The notes beneath the pieces are model-generated. The model was not told the origin of the DNA, did no database searches, and saw only the letters and a program-made list of their open reading frames with translations. Made by a program: the position numbers and the translations under genes. A stretch of DNA of 32,392 nucleotides, from contig JADLKE010000001.1 in assembly GCA_015657505.1 (NCBI GenBank), positions 137,177 through 169,568 of the forward strand, written 5' to 3'. This stretch comes from Ignavibacteria bacterium (GTDB lineage Bacteria > Bacteroidota > Ignavibacteria > Tepidaquicellales > Tepidaquicellaceae). Shown here piece after piece: positions 7,725 to 16,929 of the stretch. Each line of letters starts with the position of its first letter. Position 1 is the stretch's first letter.

Positions 7725-10082
7725 TTACTTTTTCAATACCATTTTCTTAACATCAAGTTTCACACCGTCAGCAATTAGCTGATAGAAATATACACCCGAA
7801 GGTAATGAAGAAGCGTTCCAGTTAAGCGTGTATTCTCCTGCTTCTACCTTTCTGTCAATAAGGTTTGCGACCTGCCTTCCGAGAATGTCGTGGATAACAA
7901 CCTTTACGACCGCGTTGTTAGGTACGGATAATTTAAACTGTGTAGAAGGATTAAACGGGTTCGGGAAATTCTGGCTTATTCTGAAATTTTCCGGGATGTT
8001 AAACGAAGTTCTTTTAATATCGACAGAACCCCCGGCGTCAGTAATTCTCTTGACGAAATCCTGATAATACTGATTCGCTATCAATGAATCATAAATGAAC
8101 ATCATGTTTTCGTCATTGCCCTGATCCGCTGCGTTCGTATAATTGAATGAACCTGTTTCTACGACAGGATTGCTTGTCATTAAATCCGCGTCTATAATTG
8201 TGTATTTATCGTGCATCAGTCCATTGAACGTTTCCAAATACACTCTTGCAGGCGGATTCCATGGTGAAGAACCTCCGATGCCCTTCATTTCCTGATAAAG
8301 CGTGTTGGAAGCGTTCGACTGGTCAAAGACTCCCCGAACCATAAGATTCGGCAAATTGTATTTAGCCTTCATCTTGTTCGCAATCGTGAACTGCGTGAAT
8401 GAATAGATGCAAAAATTAATAGACTTATTTGGCTCATTGTTAAGGAGATTAATAAACTTGGCGGTGCATCCATCCGAAGGTCCGAAATATATCTCTACGC
8501 GTTTACCGTTTACGTTGAACACGTGAGGAGTGTTGTCGGATTTTGCTGCGCCGAATTTCGCCTGCGACGGATTGTTTACATTATTATGCGAACCCCACAT
8601 TTCTTCAAATTCCCTCGTATAAGCGTTGCATATTGACTCGTCCTGAATCAGGATTACATTCTGCGCATCGCTTACGAACTGGTCGTAAGTAATATTAGCC
8701 GAGCCGGCCCACAGCCATTTTGTAGAATGTGCGGAGGTATCCCTTCCGTTAAACACAAAGAACTTATTGTGCATAATATATGAACTCGATGGTCTTATCT
8801 GAACCGGAATTCCCGCTGCAATTAACTCCTGCATCAAAGACTGTACTACGCCTTCCCGGTAGTCATAAACGATTCTGATTTTAACTCCTCGTGAAAATGC
8901 ATTTATTATTTTATCTTTAATCGGAGTCAAATCGTTAAAAGAATATATAGCAAAATCAATTGAAGAAGTAGCTGCGTCTATCATCTGCCCCAGTCTCGTT
9001 TGGAAATTAGTGCTTCCGTTCGCCTTGTTGTTAGGGAGAGCAACCGTTGTATCGACAGGAAAGTTGAAATATACTTCCATTGCCCCGGTCGAGCCAATTG
9101 GAGACGCGGTTGAGAAATATTTTACGACAGAACTAGTTCCCGTTGTATTAGTCGATGAAACAAGCGCATAATATATTTTTCCCGGGAGAAGATTATTAAG
9201 GTTTACAGTATGTGAAGTCACCTGTGAGGCATTATATATTGAATCCGTAAATACAACCGGCTGGAATAGCGAATCTGAAATGAAGTATTTCACTTTTGTA
9301 TCACCCGCAGAGACTGTGGTAAAATTCAACGTAACCGAGTTGCGTGTAATGTTCGATTCAACCGGTGAAGATGAAATAACCGGCCCCCCAGATGTGATTA
9401 TGATATCGCTTAGATCTCTGGGGATTATCTGATAGCCCCCGAAATACGGAGATGAAGTTTTATACTGACTGTTCAAAGCAACTACAGAAAACGGATATGC
9501 CGGAATAGTAGTGTTCGCTATATTCGAAGTCCCGTATATCCTGATATCACAGGAATCCACTCCGTCAAAGATCCTATAATTCGTTCCCGATCCTGACACG
9601 CTCCACTGTGTTACAGGCAGATAAGTCGTCGTGCTTCTTACTGATGTAATATTATTAATTCTGATTAATCGGCCTTCATAGTTCTCTCCGTTGACTCGAA
9701 TAGCATTTGTCGTAACAACCAGTGGTGTGGGAGTCGTTATTCCGGTAGCGAGAATTTGGTGACTGCTAACAGGCTGAAGTTCTGTAAGTCCGTTATAGTT
9801 TGTAACGACACCCGTCACCTGCACGCTGTCACCGCGGTGAACCGCCGCTCCGAATACGGCATCATAGGCGACAAGCCCAGCTGACGGTACCTGGAAATAA
9901 ACTGTCGGAACACCTAACTCACCGCCGGTAGTAACAACACCGCGGACCGTAACGGTTTGACCAAGTAAAAGCGAGACTCCGTTCGCATCCTGTTTTCTAA
10001 CGGAATCTATTGTTATCCATTGCGCTTGAGTGAACGAGACAAGCGTAAACATAATTATTAGAGAAAATACAAGTTTCTTCAT
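7725..10082 (-). CDS. Secreted OB-fold/Fn3/phospholipase D-like protein with T9SS sorting domain
   Basis: 785 aa. Signal peptide 1-20 ('FTQA|Q'); OB-fold region about 30-225, resembling those attached to extracellular nucleases ('GQTVTVRGVVTTGG', 'HRGDSVQVTGVV'); Fn3-like domain about 233-325; two PLD halves about 335-500 and 525-690; T9SS C-terminal domain from 'ISQNFPNPFNPSTQF' (702) to 'KKMVLKK'. PLD motif 1 is H438-N-K440 with GSAN 460-463; motif 2 is H624-D-K626, Asp631, GSFN 644-647. In motif 1 the usual Asp is Asn445, with a longer spacer before GS. PLD-fold enzymes hydrolyse phosphodiesters; the OB fold favours nucleic acid over lipid, but that is inference. It is the last gene of the envelope cluster and lies 40 bp ahead of the response regulator. 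Confidence 0.88.
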   Translation of the reverse strand: MKKLVFSLIIMFTLVSFTQAQWITIDSVRKQDANGVSLLLGQTVTVRGVVTTGGELGVPTVYFQVPSAGLVAYDAVFGAAVHRGDSVQVTGVVTNYNGLTELQPVSSHQILATGITTPTPLVVTTNAIRVNGENYEGRLIRINNITSVRSTTTYLPVTQWSVSGSGTNYRIFDGVDSCDIRIYGTSNIANTTIPAYPFSVVALNSQYKTSSPYFGGYQIIPRDLSDIIITSGGPVISSSPVESNITRNSVTLNFTTVSAGDTKVKYFISDSLFQPVVFTDSIYNASQVTSHTVNLNNLLPGKIYYALVSSTNTTGTSSVVKYFSTASPIGSTGAMEVYFNFPVDTTVALPNNKANGSTNFQTRLGQMIDAATSSIDFAIYSFNDLTPIKDKIINAFSRGVKIRIVYDYREGVVQSLMQELIAAGIPVQIRPSSSYIMHNKFFVFNGRDTSAHSTKWLWAGSANITYDQFVSDAQNVILIQDESICNAYTREFEEMWGSHNNVNNPSQAKFGAAKSDNTPHVFNVNGKRVEIYFGPSDGCTAKFINLLNNEPNKSINFCIYSFTQFTIANKMKAKYNLPNLMVRGVFDQSNASNTLYQEMKGIGGSSPWNPPARVYLETFNGLMHDKYTIIDADLMTSNPVVETGSFNYTNAADQGNDENMMFIYDSLIANQYYQDFVKRITDAGGSVDIKRTSFNIPENFRISQNFPNPFNPSTQFKLSVPNNAVVKVVIHDILGRQVANLIDRKVEAGEYTLNWNASSLPSGVYFYQLIADGVKLDVKKMVLKK

Positions 10083-10098
10083 TTTGATTATTATTTAA

Positions 10099-11886
10099 TT
10101 ATTTGATTTTATTTCCTGTTGAATTTAAAAAAGAACCGAGTATAATGCCGTTCGGGTCTTCTGTTTTTTTACGATTCACTTCCGCCTTCACTTTCGAAAT
10201 ATTTTCCGCTATTCCTTTGTCGAGTGCTTGCTTCTGGAATATGTAATTATAAGGTGTGAAATAATCGTACGAATACTTATCAATAAGTTCTTTGAATTTC
10301 GGAATATTTCTTACCCATAAGAAGGATTTATCGTCCCAGAACAAGAGTTTCCAATCAGGACTCTTGCAGAAATAAGAAATGACGGAATTTTCCATCTCTC
10401 TCGTATCCCTGACAAGGTCCGGCGCGAGATAAATCGCGTAATCAATATTATATTCGTCGAGTTTTTTCTCAAAACCCGGACGCTTAGATAGAATCTGCTG
10501 ATACTTGTTGAATATATCGTCGTTTAGGTTTCTGCTGTCTATGAAATTTTGCTTTCCTTCAAAACTCCATACAAAATATCCTCCTGTACCGAAATGGTTG
10601 AAAACCCTACCCCCAATATCCTGTATGTTATTCTGCTTTATGAAATCAAACATCTGTGTGGGAATAAATTCCGAATTTATTCCAATGCCCGTTATCCTGT
10701 AATACTTAAGTTGTTCAAGATATAATTTATTACTCGGTATAAGAGTTATTACAAATATCAGGAATAAACCCAGCGCCGATTTAAAGATAGGCTTTTTAGT
10801 AAGGGAGTCCTTTAGATTCTCATTCTTAAGTGAATCGAACAAGTAATTTATCGAGATAAAAACAAAAGGCGAAACGATTATCACATAATCTATAGTGAAT
10901 CTCATCGCTCTGAATGAATAAAGCGCGAAGCCAATGTACAGTATCGCGGGGAATATATCTTTCTTTTTTAATGAAAAATAAAGTGTAAGCAATCCCGAAA
11001 ACAATAAAACCTTATAAAGTATATTCACAAAACCGTCTCCATTATTGCCAAAAGGAGACATCCATTCGTTCACAGTCTCAAGCATTTTCATTTTCGTATG
11101 CTCGTAAGCATAAACATATGTCTGAAAAAAGTTCGGATTAACGAGCATTACGAGCGCCGATACGGCGAGTATAACGAACAAACGCAGGAGTTCCTTCTTT
11201 TCCAAAGGACGCACGTCGGAATTTAAGAATGAATTCTTTTTATATGTGTTTATAAATTCCGAGATGAAATAGAGGAAAAGTATGAATCCGCCCGCAATAA
11301 TTCCCATGTGCATGTTTGCCCATATCAAAAAAATCAACGGCAGGAAATAAAGAATTTTATAATTATCTCTGTTAAAGTATCTGTATCTGCATATTATAAA
11401 CAATATCAATACGTAAAATAAATAGGACATCACGTGAGGTCTCGGTGTGAGCCTGTCAATGGATGCAAACGCCAGAATAAACATAAACGTAACTGAAAAA
11501 ACAGTACTCACTTTAAATTTTCTAAGAATCAGATAGATTATACCGAACACGGCTAAAAAAACAATAGTCCTTAAAACCGAAATTCCCGTAAAACCGAATG
11601 CAGTGTATAGAGCATAAGTGAGCACATCCCAGCCCCATTCGAACGGCATCCATTGCTGTCCTTCGGTAAGGAATCCGAATACATCCGTCGAAGGCACGTG
11701 ACCGGTATTGATTATGTACCTTCCCGTTGCGAGATGCCAGAATACATCGTCGTCTCCTGAAATCTTAAAAGTTGTGAAGAAAACGATAAAAACGAAAAAG
11801 ATACCAAGCAATACGTAATTCAGGTACGGGTTTTCAACGTACACTGGTTTTAATTGCTTACTTTGTTTCTTTTTTTCCTTTGACAT
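10099..11886 (-). CDS. Polytopic membrane protein, possibly GT-C-type glycosyltransferase
   Basis: 595 aa. A short basic cytosolic N-terminus (1-20) is followed by about ten hydrophobic segments up to about residue 385, then a soluble tail of about 200 residues with 'FGTGGYFVWSF' and 'NFIDSRN'. The first outside loop carries 'GDDDVFWHLATGRYI' and 'PFEWGWDVLTY'. Acidic residues in the first periplasmic loop are typical of GT-C enzymes that use polyprenyl-phosphate sugars, so a role in envelope glycan transfer is possible, but I do not recognise the family with certainty. It starts 4 bp after the NHL lipoprotein gene and ends 16 bp before the PLD-like gene, so it is in the same transcript. Surface glycosylation of exported proteins would be one context-based role. 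Confidence 0.75.
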   Translation of the reverse strand: MSKEKKKQSKQLKPVYVENPYLNYVLLGIFFVFIVFFTTFKISGDDDVFWHLATGRYIINTGHVPSTDVFGFLTEGQQWMPFEWGWDVLTYALYTAFGFTGISVLRTIVFLAVFGIIYLILRKFKVSTVFSVTFMFILAFASIDRLTPRPHVMSYLFYVLILFIICRYRYFNRDNYKILYFLPLIFLIWANMHMGIIAGGFILFLYFISEFINTYKKNSFLNSDVRPLEKKELLRLFVILAVSALVMLVNPNFFQTYVYAYEHTKMKMLETVNEWMSPFGNNGDGFVNILYKVLLFSGLLTLYFSLKKKDIFPAILYIGFALYSFRAMRFTIDYVIIVSPFVFISINYLFDSLKNENLKDSLTKKPIFKSALGLFLIFVITLIPSNKLYLEQLKYYRITGIGINSEFIPTQMFDFIKQNNIQDIGGRVFNHFGTGGYFVWSFEGKQNFIDSRNLNDDIFNKYQQILSKRPGFEKKLDEYNIDYAIYLAPDLVRDTREMENSVISYFCKSPDWKLLFWDDKSFLWVRNIPKFKELIDKYSYDYFTPYNYIFQKQALDKGIAENISKVKAEVNRKKTEDPNGIILGSFLNSTGNKIK

Positions 11887-11890
11887 TAAA

Positions 11891-12976
11891 TTAATTTAAG
11901 TCTGTTGACAATTTGTATCTGAGAATCCTGTTGTTGCCAGTATCTGCTATGTAAAGGACCTTATTGAAATGCGCGACACCCATCGGAGAATTAAATTCCA
12001 ATCCTCCGCTTCCCAGTTTGCCGAAAGATTCAACGAGCTTCCTTCCCGCGGTATTGAACTTGTAAAGATGATGCCTTAGGGCATCTATCACATAAAAATT
12101 GGAATAAGAATCCTGAGTCACCGAACCAGGTGCCCCGAATTTCGTCAACACAATATCCTGTGAAGAAGAAGTAAATTTCGGATCATAGGCTCCGCTGCTG
12201 CCGTTATAATTAAACCAAAGCACTTTATTAAGCGATACTGTATCCTGTGTATTACGGGTAATGATAAAATCGGTGCTGGAATTACGGGTAATAAAGATAG
12301 CGGATATGTTTTCAATCGAGTAGAAACTGTTGCCGGATATCTGGAAGCCGGTCAGTTTCTCAATTGAACTAACTGATTCAATTCCCTTTACGTTTAATAT
12401 CGCGTTGCCTGGATCAATTCCAATCGGATCACCCGGTCCAATCCTTGTCAGAACGAAAGAATTATCAGGATATACTGAAATACCCGTAAACTTCCTGAGC
12501 TTGCTCGAATTAGGAGTAGGCTGCAGACTCGTGAGCAAAGTAATCTTCCTCGCATTTGAGATTAAACCTCCGCCCTCCACTACTTTAAAACGGTGAAGAA
12601 CAGTGATTGTATCAATTGAAGTTGTCGAATCGCTTAAAACAAGCAAATCGAAATTATAATCCTGCGCAACTTTGTTCGGGTAAATGTTTTCACCGAAGTT
12701 TATCTGGCTGACGACTCCACCCGAAATATCCATTTGAAGCAATCTGTTATTCTTCGTGTCACAGACATAAAGCAACTGGTCGTTTCCGATAATAATATCC
12801 TTCGGATAATTAAAACCTGTCCAGACCGGCGACTGCAGAATATACAGTGTATCGCTGACATTGATTGTTCCATTGCTTGTAATCGGGAACTGACTGAGGT
12901 CGAGTTCTTTACCGCAGCCACCGAATGCTATCAACAGTGTTAAAATGTAGAGATATTTGTTCAAAACTTTTTTCAT
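11891..12976 (-). CDS. NHL-repeat lipoprotein
   Basis: 361 aa from the ATG at 12976. This start gives a clean lipoprotein signal (MKKVLNKYLYILTLLIAFGG|C21). A TTG at 13003 in the same frame overlaps the upstream stop and would add nine polar residues ahead of the signal, so I reject it. The mature part is a beta-propeller of NHL-type repeats, clearest in 'FNYPKDIIIGNDQLLYVCDTKNNRLLQ' style near residues 60-85 and 'GVAHFNKVLYIADTGNNRILRY' at the C-terminus. NHL propellers bind proteins or ligands and are usually not enzymes. It probably sits on the outer membrane beside the TonB receptor and PorV-like barrel encoded upstream. Downstream gene follows after 4 bp. Confidence 0.85.
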   Translation of the reverse strand: MKKVLNKYLYILTLLIAFGGCGKELDLSQFPITSNGTINVSDTLYILQSPVWTGFNYPKDIIIGNDQLLYVCDTKNNRLLQMDISGGVVSQINFGENIYPNKVAQDYNFDLLVLSDSTTSIDTITVLHRFKVVEGGGLISNARKITLLTSLQPTPNSSKLRKFTGISVYPDNSFVLTRIGPGDPIGIDPGNAILNVKGIESVSSIEKLTGFQISGNSFYSIENISAIFITRNSSTDFIITRNTQDTVSLNKVLWFNYNGSSGAYDPKFTSSSQDIVLTKFGAPGSVTQDSYSNFYVIDALRHHLYKFNTAGRKLVESFGKLGSGGLEFNSPMGVAHFNKVLYIADTGNNRILRYKLSTDLN

Positions 12977-12999
12977 AACAATATAATTATTATCATTTG

Positions 13000-14019
13000 T
13001 CAATTGTGTTTCTTTGGAAAAAGAATGCTCAGTGTAAATCTGTGAGCGAAACCCAGTTCTCCGAAATTTGCTACCGAGTAATCGAGACTTCCTTTTGCAA
13101 ATGAAACGGGAAATTTCAAACCTATACCGCCGGAAAAATTTTCCGCGTCGACATTGAACTTATAGCCTCCCCTTACGAAAAGAAAATTCTTATACGCGTA
13201 TTCAGCGCCGATACTGAAATTTTCCTTATTATCATTCGGGCTGTTTAGTTGTATGCTCGTCGTCAATCGGTTCCTTTCATTCATCCATGGTTCAAAAGCA
13301 AATCCAACCCTGAATACTGTCGGAGGCGGAAAACTCTGGAATTCATCTACCGTTCTTCCGCTTACAAGATTTACCGAGCCCGTAGGCGAGACCTGTCCGC
13401 CAAAATTAGTGATCATAACCGCGAATCTCGAGGTTCCGAGACCAGTTCTATAATAAGTCGCAAGGTCTCCTACAACAGTTCGCATCTTCAAAGCCCCGAG
13501 TTCTTCTTCGACGTATCTCACAGTCGCTCCGAATGAAAACTGGTCTGTCATTTTTCGTGCGAAGGTCAGTCCGATTGCAAGGTCGGAGAACCTGAAGTAG
13601 TCTCCTGTTCCTTCGTGCTGGAACTCGGTTGTGACTTTCATATCCTCAGTTCTGAGAGACGTCACGCTTAAGCCCAAAGCGTTGCTTCCGAAATGGAAAA
13701 CTCCGGCGGCGCTTTCAAGTCTTGTATCGACGAACCATTGAGTATGCGTAAATGTCACCCCGTTTTCGTTGAATAAAACTATGCCCGCAGGATTGTAACT
13801 CAATGCCGAAATATCGTCCGACACGGCCACGACTGTTTCTCCCATCCCAGTTCCTCTCGCGTCTGTACCGATTTTCAGAAACTGAAACGACGATGTTCCC
13901 GTTCTTTGACCGCCAAGGTTCGGGATTAATTGAGCGCGCAGGCAATTCACAGACAATAAAACAATGATTACTGCTAATGCCCCTTTTCCGATTTTATATT
14001 TTCTCAATTTGAATATCAT
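13000..14019 (-). CDS. PorV/PorQ-family outer-membrane protein
   Basis: 339 aa with a signal sequence ending near residue 30 ('VNCLRAQ'). Directly after it come the family landmarks: 'FLKIGTDARGTGMGETVVAVSDDISALSYNPAGI', with 'NPAGI' as in FadL-like barrels, then repeated amphipathic beta-strands and a final 'AHRFTLSILF' strand. PorV of the type IX system carries cargo with C-terminal sorting domains from the translocon to the attachment complex; many Ignavibacteria encode several family members. Several genes in this window encode such cargo, which fits a dedicated shuttle role, although PorV itself and its paralogues cannot be told apart from this sequence alone. It lies 21 bp after the TonB receptor gene. 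Confidence 0.85.
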   Translation of the reverse strand: MIFKLRKYKIGKGALAVIIVLLSVNCLRAQLIPNLGGQRTGTSSFQFLKIGTDARGTGMGETVVAVSDDISALSYNPAGIVLFNENGVTFTHTQWFVDTRLESAAGVFHFGSNALGLSVTSLRTEDMKVTTEFQHEGTGDYFRFSDLAIGLTFARKMTDQFSFGATVRYVEEELGALKMRTVVGDLATYYRTGLGTSRFAVMITNFGGQVSPTGSVNLVSGRTVDEFQSFPPPTVFRVGFAFEPWMNERNRLTTSIQLNSPNDNKENFSIGAEYAYKNFLFVRGGYKFNVDAENFSGGIGLKFPVSFAKGSLDYSVANFGELGFAHRFTLSILFPKKHN

Positions 14020-14040
14020 TGTAAACTTATCATTTTTAAT

Positions 14041-16875
14041 TTAGAATTTGACCGTAACACCGAATTTCACTTGTCGCGGCGTCAGGTACCGAGCCGGATT
14101 ATAGGGATACGGTGAAATCGGATACTGTAAATCCGGATAAAGCGGGTCATTCCAGCTGTTTGGAGTCGGATCACCATATTCGTACGCGGACCCTGTTATC
14201 GGATTGACAATTGTCGAGTTCTTATTGTTGAATAAATTTGTAATTGATAGATTTATGGAAAAATCAACATTATAAAGAGTAAAATATTTACTGATGTCAA
14301 CGTCTACATAGAACCAGTTGTCACCGACATTGGCGTAAGCATTATCATAATTCGCAGTATATTCGGGTCTTCCATTCTCAAGGTAACCTGTAAGAACGTA
14401 AGGAGTATATCTCTTTCCTGATTCAAAAAATATTCTCGTCTTTAGATTAATATCATCAAGTATGTTCTTTCCAAATCCGAAAAGTCCTTTTCCTTTTTCA
14501 AGCCTGAAGAAAAGGTTAGCAGATGCAACTATCGGTCTGTCCCAGGGAAGGAAGTTCTCGGAGATTGATTCCTGCGCACCAGTTGTCGCTATCACATATC
14601 CCTGATCCGCTGATGAACTTTTTCCCGTTGCAACAGAATAAGTAAAATTGAACTTTCCGCTGAACCATCCTCCGATTCTCTTTTTGTATTCTATTTCAAT
14701 CCCTCTTGTTCTCGCGTAATCCTGATTGAAATAACTGATGAATGTTTTACCTATATACCTGCCGCTGTTTATGATTATATTTCTCGTAGCCACGTAATCA
14801 TAAATATTCTTGTAATACGCCGTTATTGTCAATACATCGTCATTTGTAAACTGATTTCTCAAGCCGAGTTCATAAGATACCGTAGTCTCAGGATTCAGAT
14901 TGGGATTTCCGAATTTCTGGAAGGTAGATTGAGCGGACTGCGGGTTCAACTTTGCATAAATGAACTGCGGGTTAGGTCTCTTGGAGAACTGTCCATAAGA
15001 AAAGAACAAGGTCTGATTATTAGAGATGGGATGGGAAATACCCAGCCTTGGCGACAGTCTCCCTTTCCATCTTCTCCCGAATATATTGTAGGTATCTTCT
15101 TCATATTGATTCCGCAATTCGTCAGGTATTGTAACAACCGCCGGATTTTTCACAGCATCGTCCACAAATTTACCCGGCATCCAGTAATCGAATCGTAGTC
15201 CGTAATTAAGTATCATACCCTTAAACTGAAGAGAATGCTGCACGTATGCAGCTCCGAATGACGGATACACTTTGTAAACATCGTTGTTCAGTCCCATCGG
15301 TTTTATCCACGGCTGGTAAATGTCTATCAACTGCATTTCCTGATAACTTGCCTCAAGCCCTGCTTTCAATTTGCTCTTCGGTGTAAAATCATTCGTAAAA
15401 CTCAGTTTAGCGGAATATTCAATTACGTGGTGGTCGTGCCAGGTATACGGATTTCCGACGTCGTAAAATCCGTTTCCGGGAATAATTCCAACATGTGTCG
15501 AGTCAATATAATAATATTGGAAAGGAGGCTTAACTATGTCAAGAGGTTCTTTGTACTGGTCCCAGTTCAATCCGTTTGCATCAACACGAAGGTTAGTGAA
15601 GAAACGGCTTAACTTGACTTCATAATACGACCTTGCGGAAGTTGTATGCGTCCAGCTAAGAGTATGAAACATAGATTGAGAAGTATAAGTGCTCGCGTTG
15701 CCGAGGATGTCCTGAAAACTGTACTGATAACCGGGAGACGGCTCAACGTATTCGAGATTATTCTGAAGCGATGTTGAATTCTGGTTTATTGAAATCGATT
15801 GGTTGAAAGAATACGAAAGTTTCATTTGAGGTGTGAACCTCCATGTCAGTTTCCCGAGCCAGTACCAGTTATTGTCCTGTCTCGGCGCGAAACGCGTACC
15901 GCCAAAAGTGGAAGAATACAACTGATTCGCTTTCTGTATTCCGGTGAACCTGCCTTCCTGTTTCAGCCTGTTAAGATAAAATCCGTCAGACAATCCCATA
16001 TAAAAATTGCCAAAGAAAGTAATTTCGCCCGGTACGTTTATCTTTAATTTAGGAAGTATATATTTTGTAATCGGTTCCGGTCCGCCAAGATTCATTTCAA
16101 TAATGTCGGTATTGAAACTCGTGCCTTCGTTCTTGTTTAAGCCGATATTATCTCTTGAATAGTTCAGGTAGAAATTGTACATCGCCCACTTGCCTTCCTT
16201 CGTACGGGCATTGATAACACCGCTAGTCGCCTGTCCGAACTCCGCGTTATAACCGCCTGTGATTACTTCAACTTCTTCGAGCGAATTAGCAGATAATTGA
16301 AGTCCGATACCGGTTCCCGACAACGGGTCCTGTACCGAGACGCCGTCAAGTAGAATTGAGTTCTCATAACTCCTGCCGCCGCGAATAAAAATCTCATTAT
16401 TCTCTTTGACGATACCAGCCTGCTGAGTAACGATGTCTTTAATATCAGTAACGATAGTCTTGGAAACTTCTTCGCTCGAAAGTATGTGCGCACTGGATGT
16501 TTGCTCGATATCCAAAAGCGGTCTTTCTCCGATTACCACGATTTCCTGATCAACCGTAAACGAAGTTATCTTCAGCGTGATATCCATCAGTTTTTTCTCG
16601 CCTTCCTTAATCGTCACGTTGGTATATTCAACCGTTTTAAAACCGATGTAGGATACCTGCAGAGTATATGAGCCGTCGGGAATGTTTTCGATGTTATATT
16701 TCCCGTCGAGGTCTGTAACCGCGCCAAAGTACGAGCCCTTAATCTTCAGCGTAACACCTTCGAGCACACCGCCCGACGAATCCTTTACTACTCCATAAAG
16801 CGAGCCGTTCTGAGCCTGCGCTTTCGTCAGCGCGGCAGCGAATAATATCAGTAAAACCAGTAAAATTTTTCTCAT
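14041..16875 (-). CDS. TonB-dependent outer-membrane receptor with CarboxypepD-like N-terminal domain
   Basis: 944 aa. Signal peptide 1-22; CarboxypepD-regulatory-like beta sandwich about 24-103 ('GSLYGVVKDSSGGVLEGVTLKIKG'); short TonB-box-like 'QEIVVIGER' 111-118; plug domain about 120-225 with 'IFIRGGRSYENSILLDGVSV' and 'GGYNAEFGQATSGVINA'; then a 22-strand-type barrel ending 'PRQVKFGVTVKF' with the expected terminal aromatic. It would import a substrate using TonB energy. The substrate is unknown, and there is no SusD-like partner; instead two lipoproteins and a PorV-like protein are next to it, so it is not a standard SusCD glycan locus. It starts 54 bp after the upstream lipoprotein gene. 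Confidence 0.93.
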   Translation of the reverse strand: MRKILLVLLILFAAALTKAQAQNGSLYGVVKDSSGGVLEGVTLKIKGSYFGAVTDLDGKYNIENIPDGSYTLQVSYIGFKTVEYTNVTIKEGEKKLMDITLKITSFTVDQEIVVIGERPLLDIEQTSSAHILSSEEVSKTIVTDIKDIVTQQAGIVKENNEIFIRGGRSYENSILLDGVSVQDPLSGTGIGLQLSANSLEEVEVITGGYNAEFGQATSGVINARTKEGKWAMYNFYLNYSRDNIGLNKNEGTSFNTDIIEMNLGGPEPITKYILPKLKINVPGEITFFGNFYMGLSDGFYLNRLKQEGRFTGIQKANQLYSSTFGGTRFAPRQDNNWYWLGKLTWRFTPQMKLSYSFNQSISINQNSTSLQNNLEYVEPSPGYQYSFQDILGNASTYTSQSMFHTLSWTHTTSARSYYEVKLSRFFTNLRVDANGLNWDQYKEPLDIVKPPFQYYYIDSTHVGIIPGNGFYDVGNPYTWHDHHVIEYSAKLSFTNDFTPKSKLKAGLEASYQEMQLIDIYQPWIKPMGLNNDVYKVYPSFGAAYVQHSLQFKGMILNYGLRFDYWMPGKFVDDAVKNPAVVTIPDELRNQYEEDTYNIFGRRWKGRLSPRLGISHPISNNQTLFFSYGQFSKRPNPQFIYAKLNPQSAQSTFQKFGNPNLNPETTVSYELGLRNQFTNDDVLTITAYYKNIYDYVATRNIIINSGRYIGKTFISYFNQDYARTRGIEIEYKKRIGGWFSGKFNFTYSVATGKSSSADQGYVIATTGAQESISENFLPWDRPIVASANLFFRLEKGKGLFGFGKNILDDINLKTRIFFESGKRYTPYVLTGYLENGRPEYTANYDNAYANVGDNWFYVDVDISKYFTLYNVDFSINLSITNLFNNKNSTIVNPITGSAYEYGDPTPNSWNDPLYPDLQYPISPYPYNPARYLTPRQVKFGVTVKF

Positions 16876-16929
16876 ATCACTTAAATATTAAAATCTTTTT
16901 TTTCATTTCAAATAAAAACACTTTCAGGA

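Noticed and set aside
13001..13003. TTG start for the NHL lipoprotein overlapping the PorV-like stop
   Set aside because: It adds polar residues before the lipoprotein signal; the ATG at 12976 gives a clean signal with Cys21.
14041..16875. SusC/SusD-type glycan utilisation locus
   Set aside because: The receptor has the CarboxypepD-like N-terminal domain, but no SusD-like protein or glycoside hydrolase is encoded nearby.
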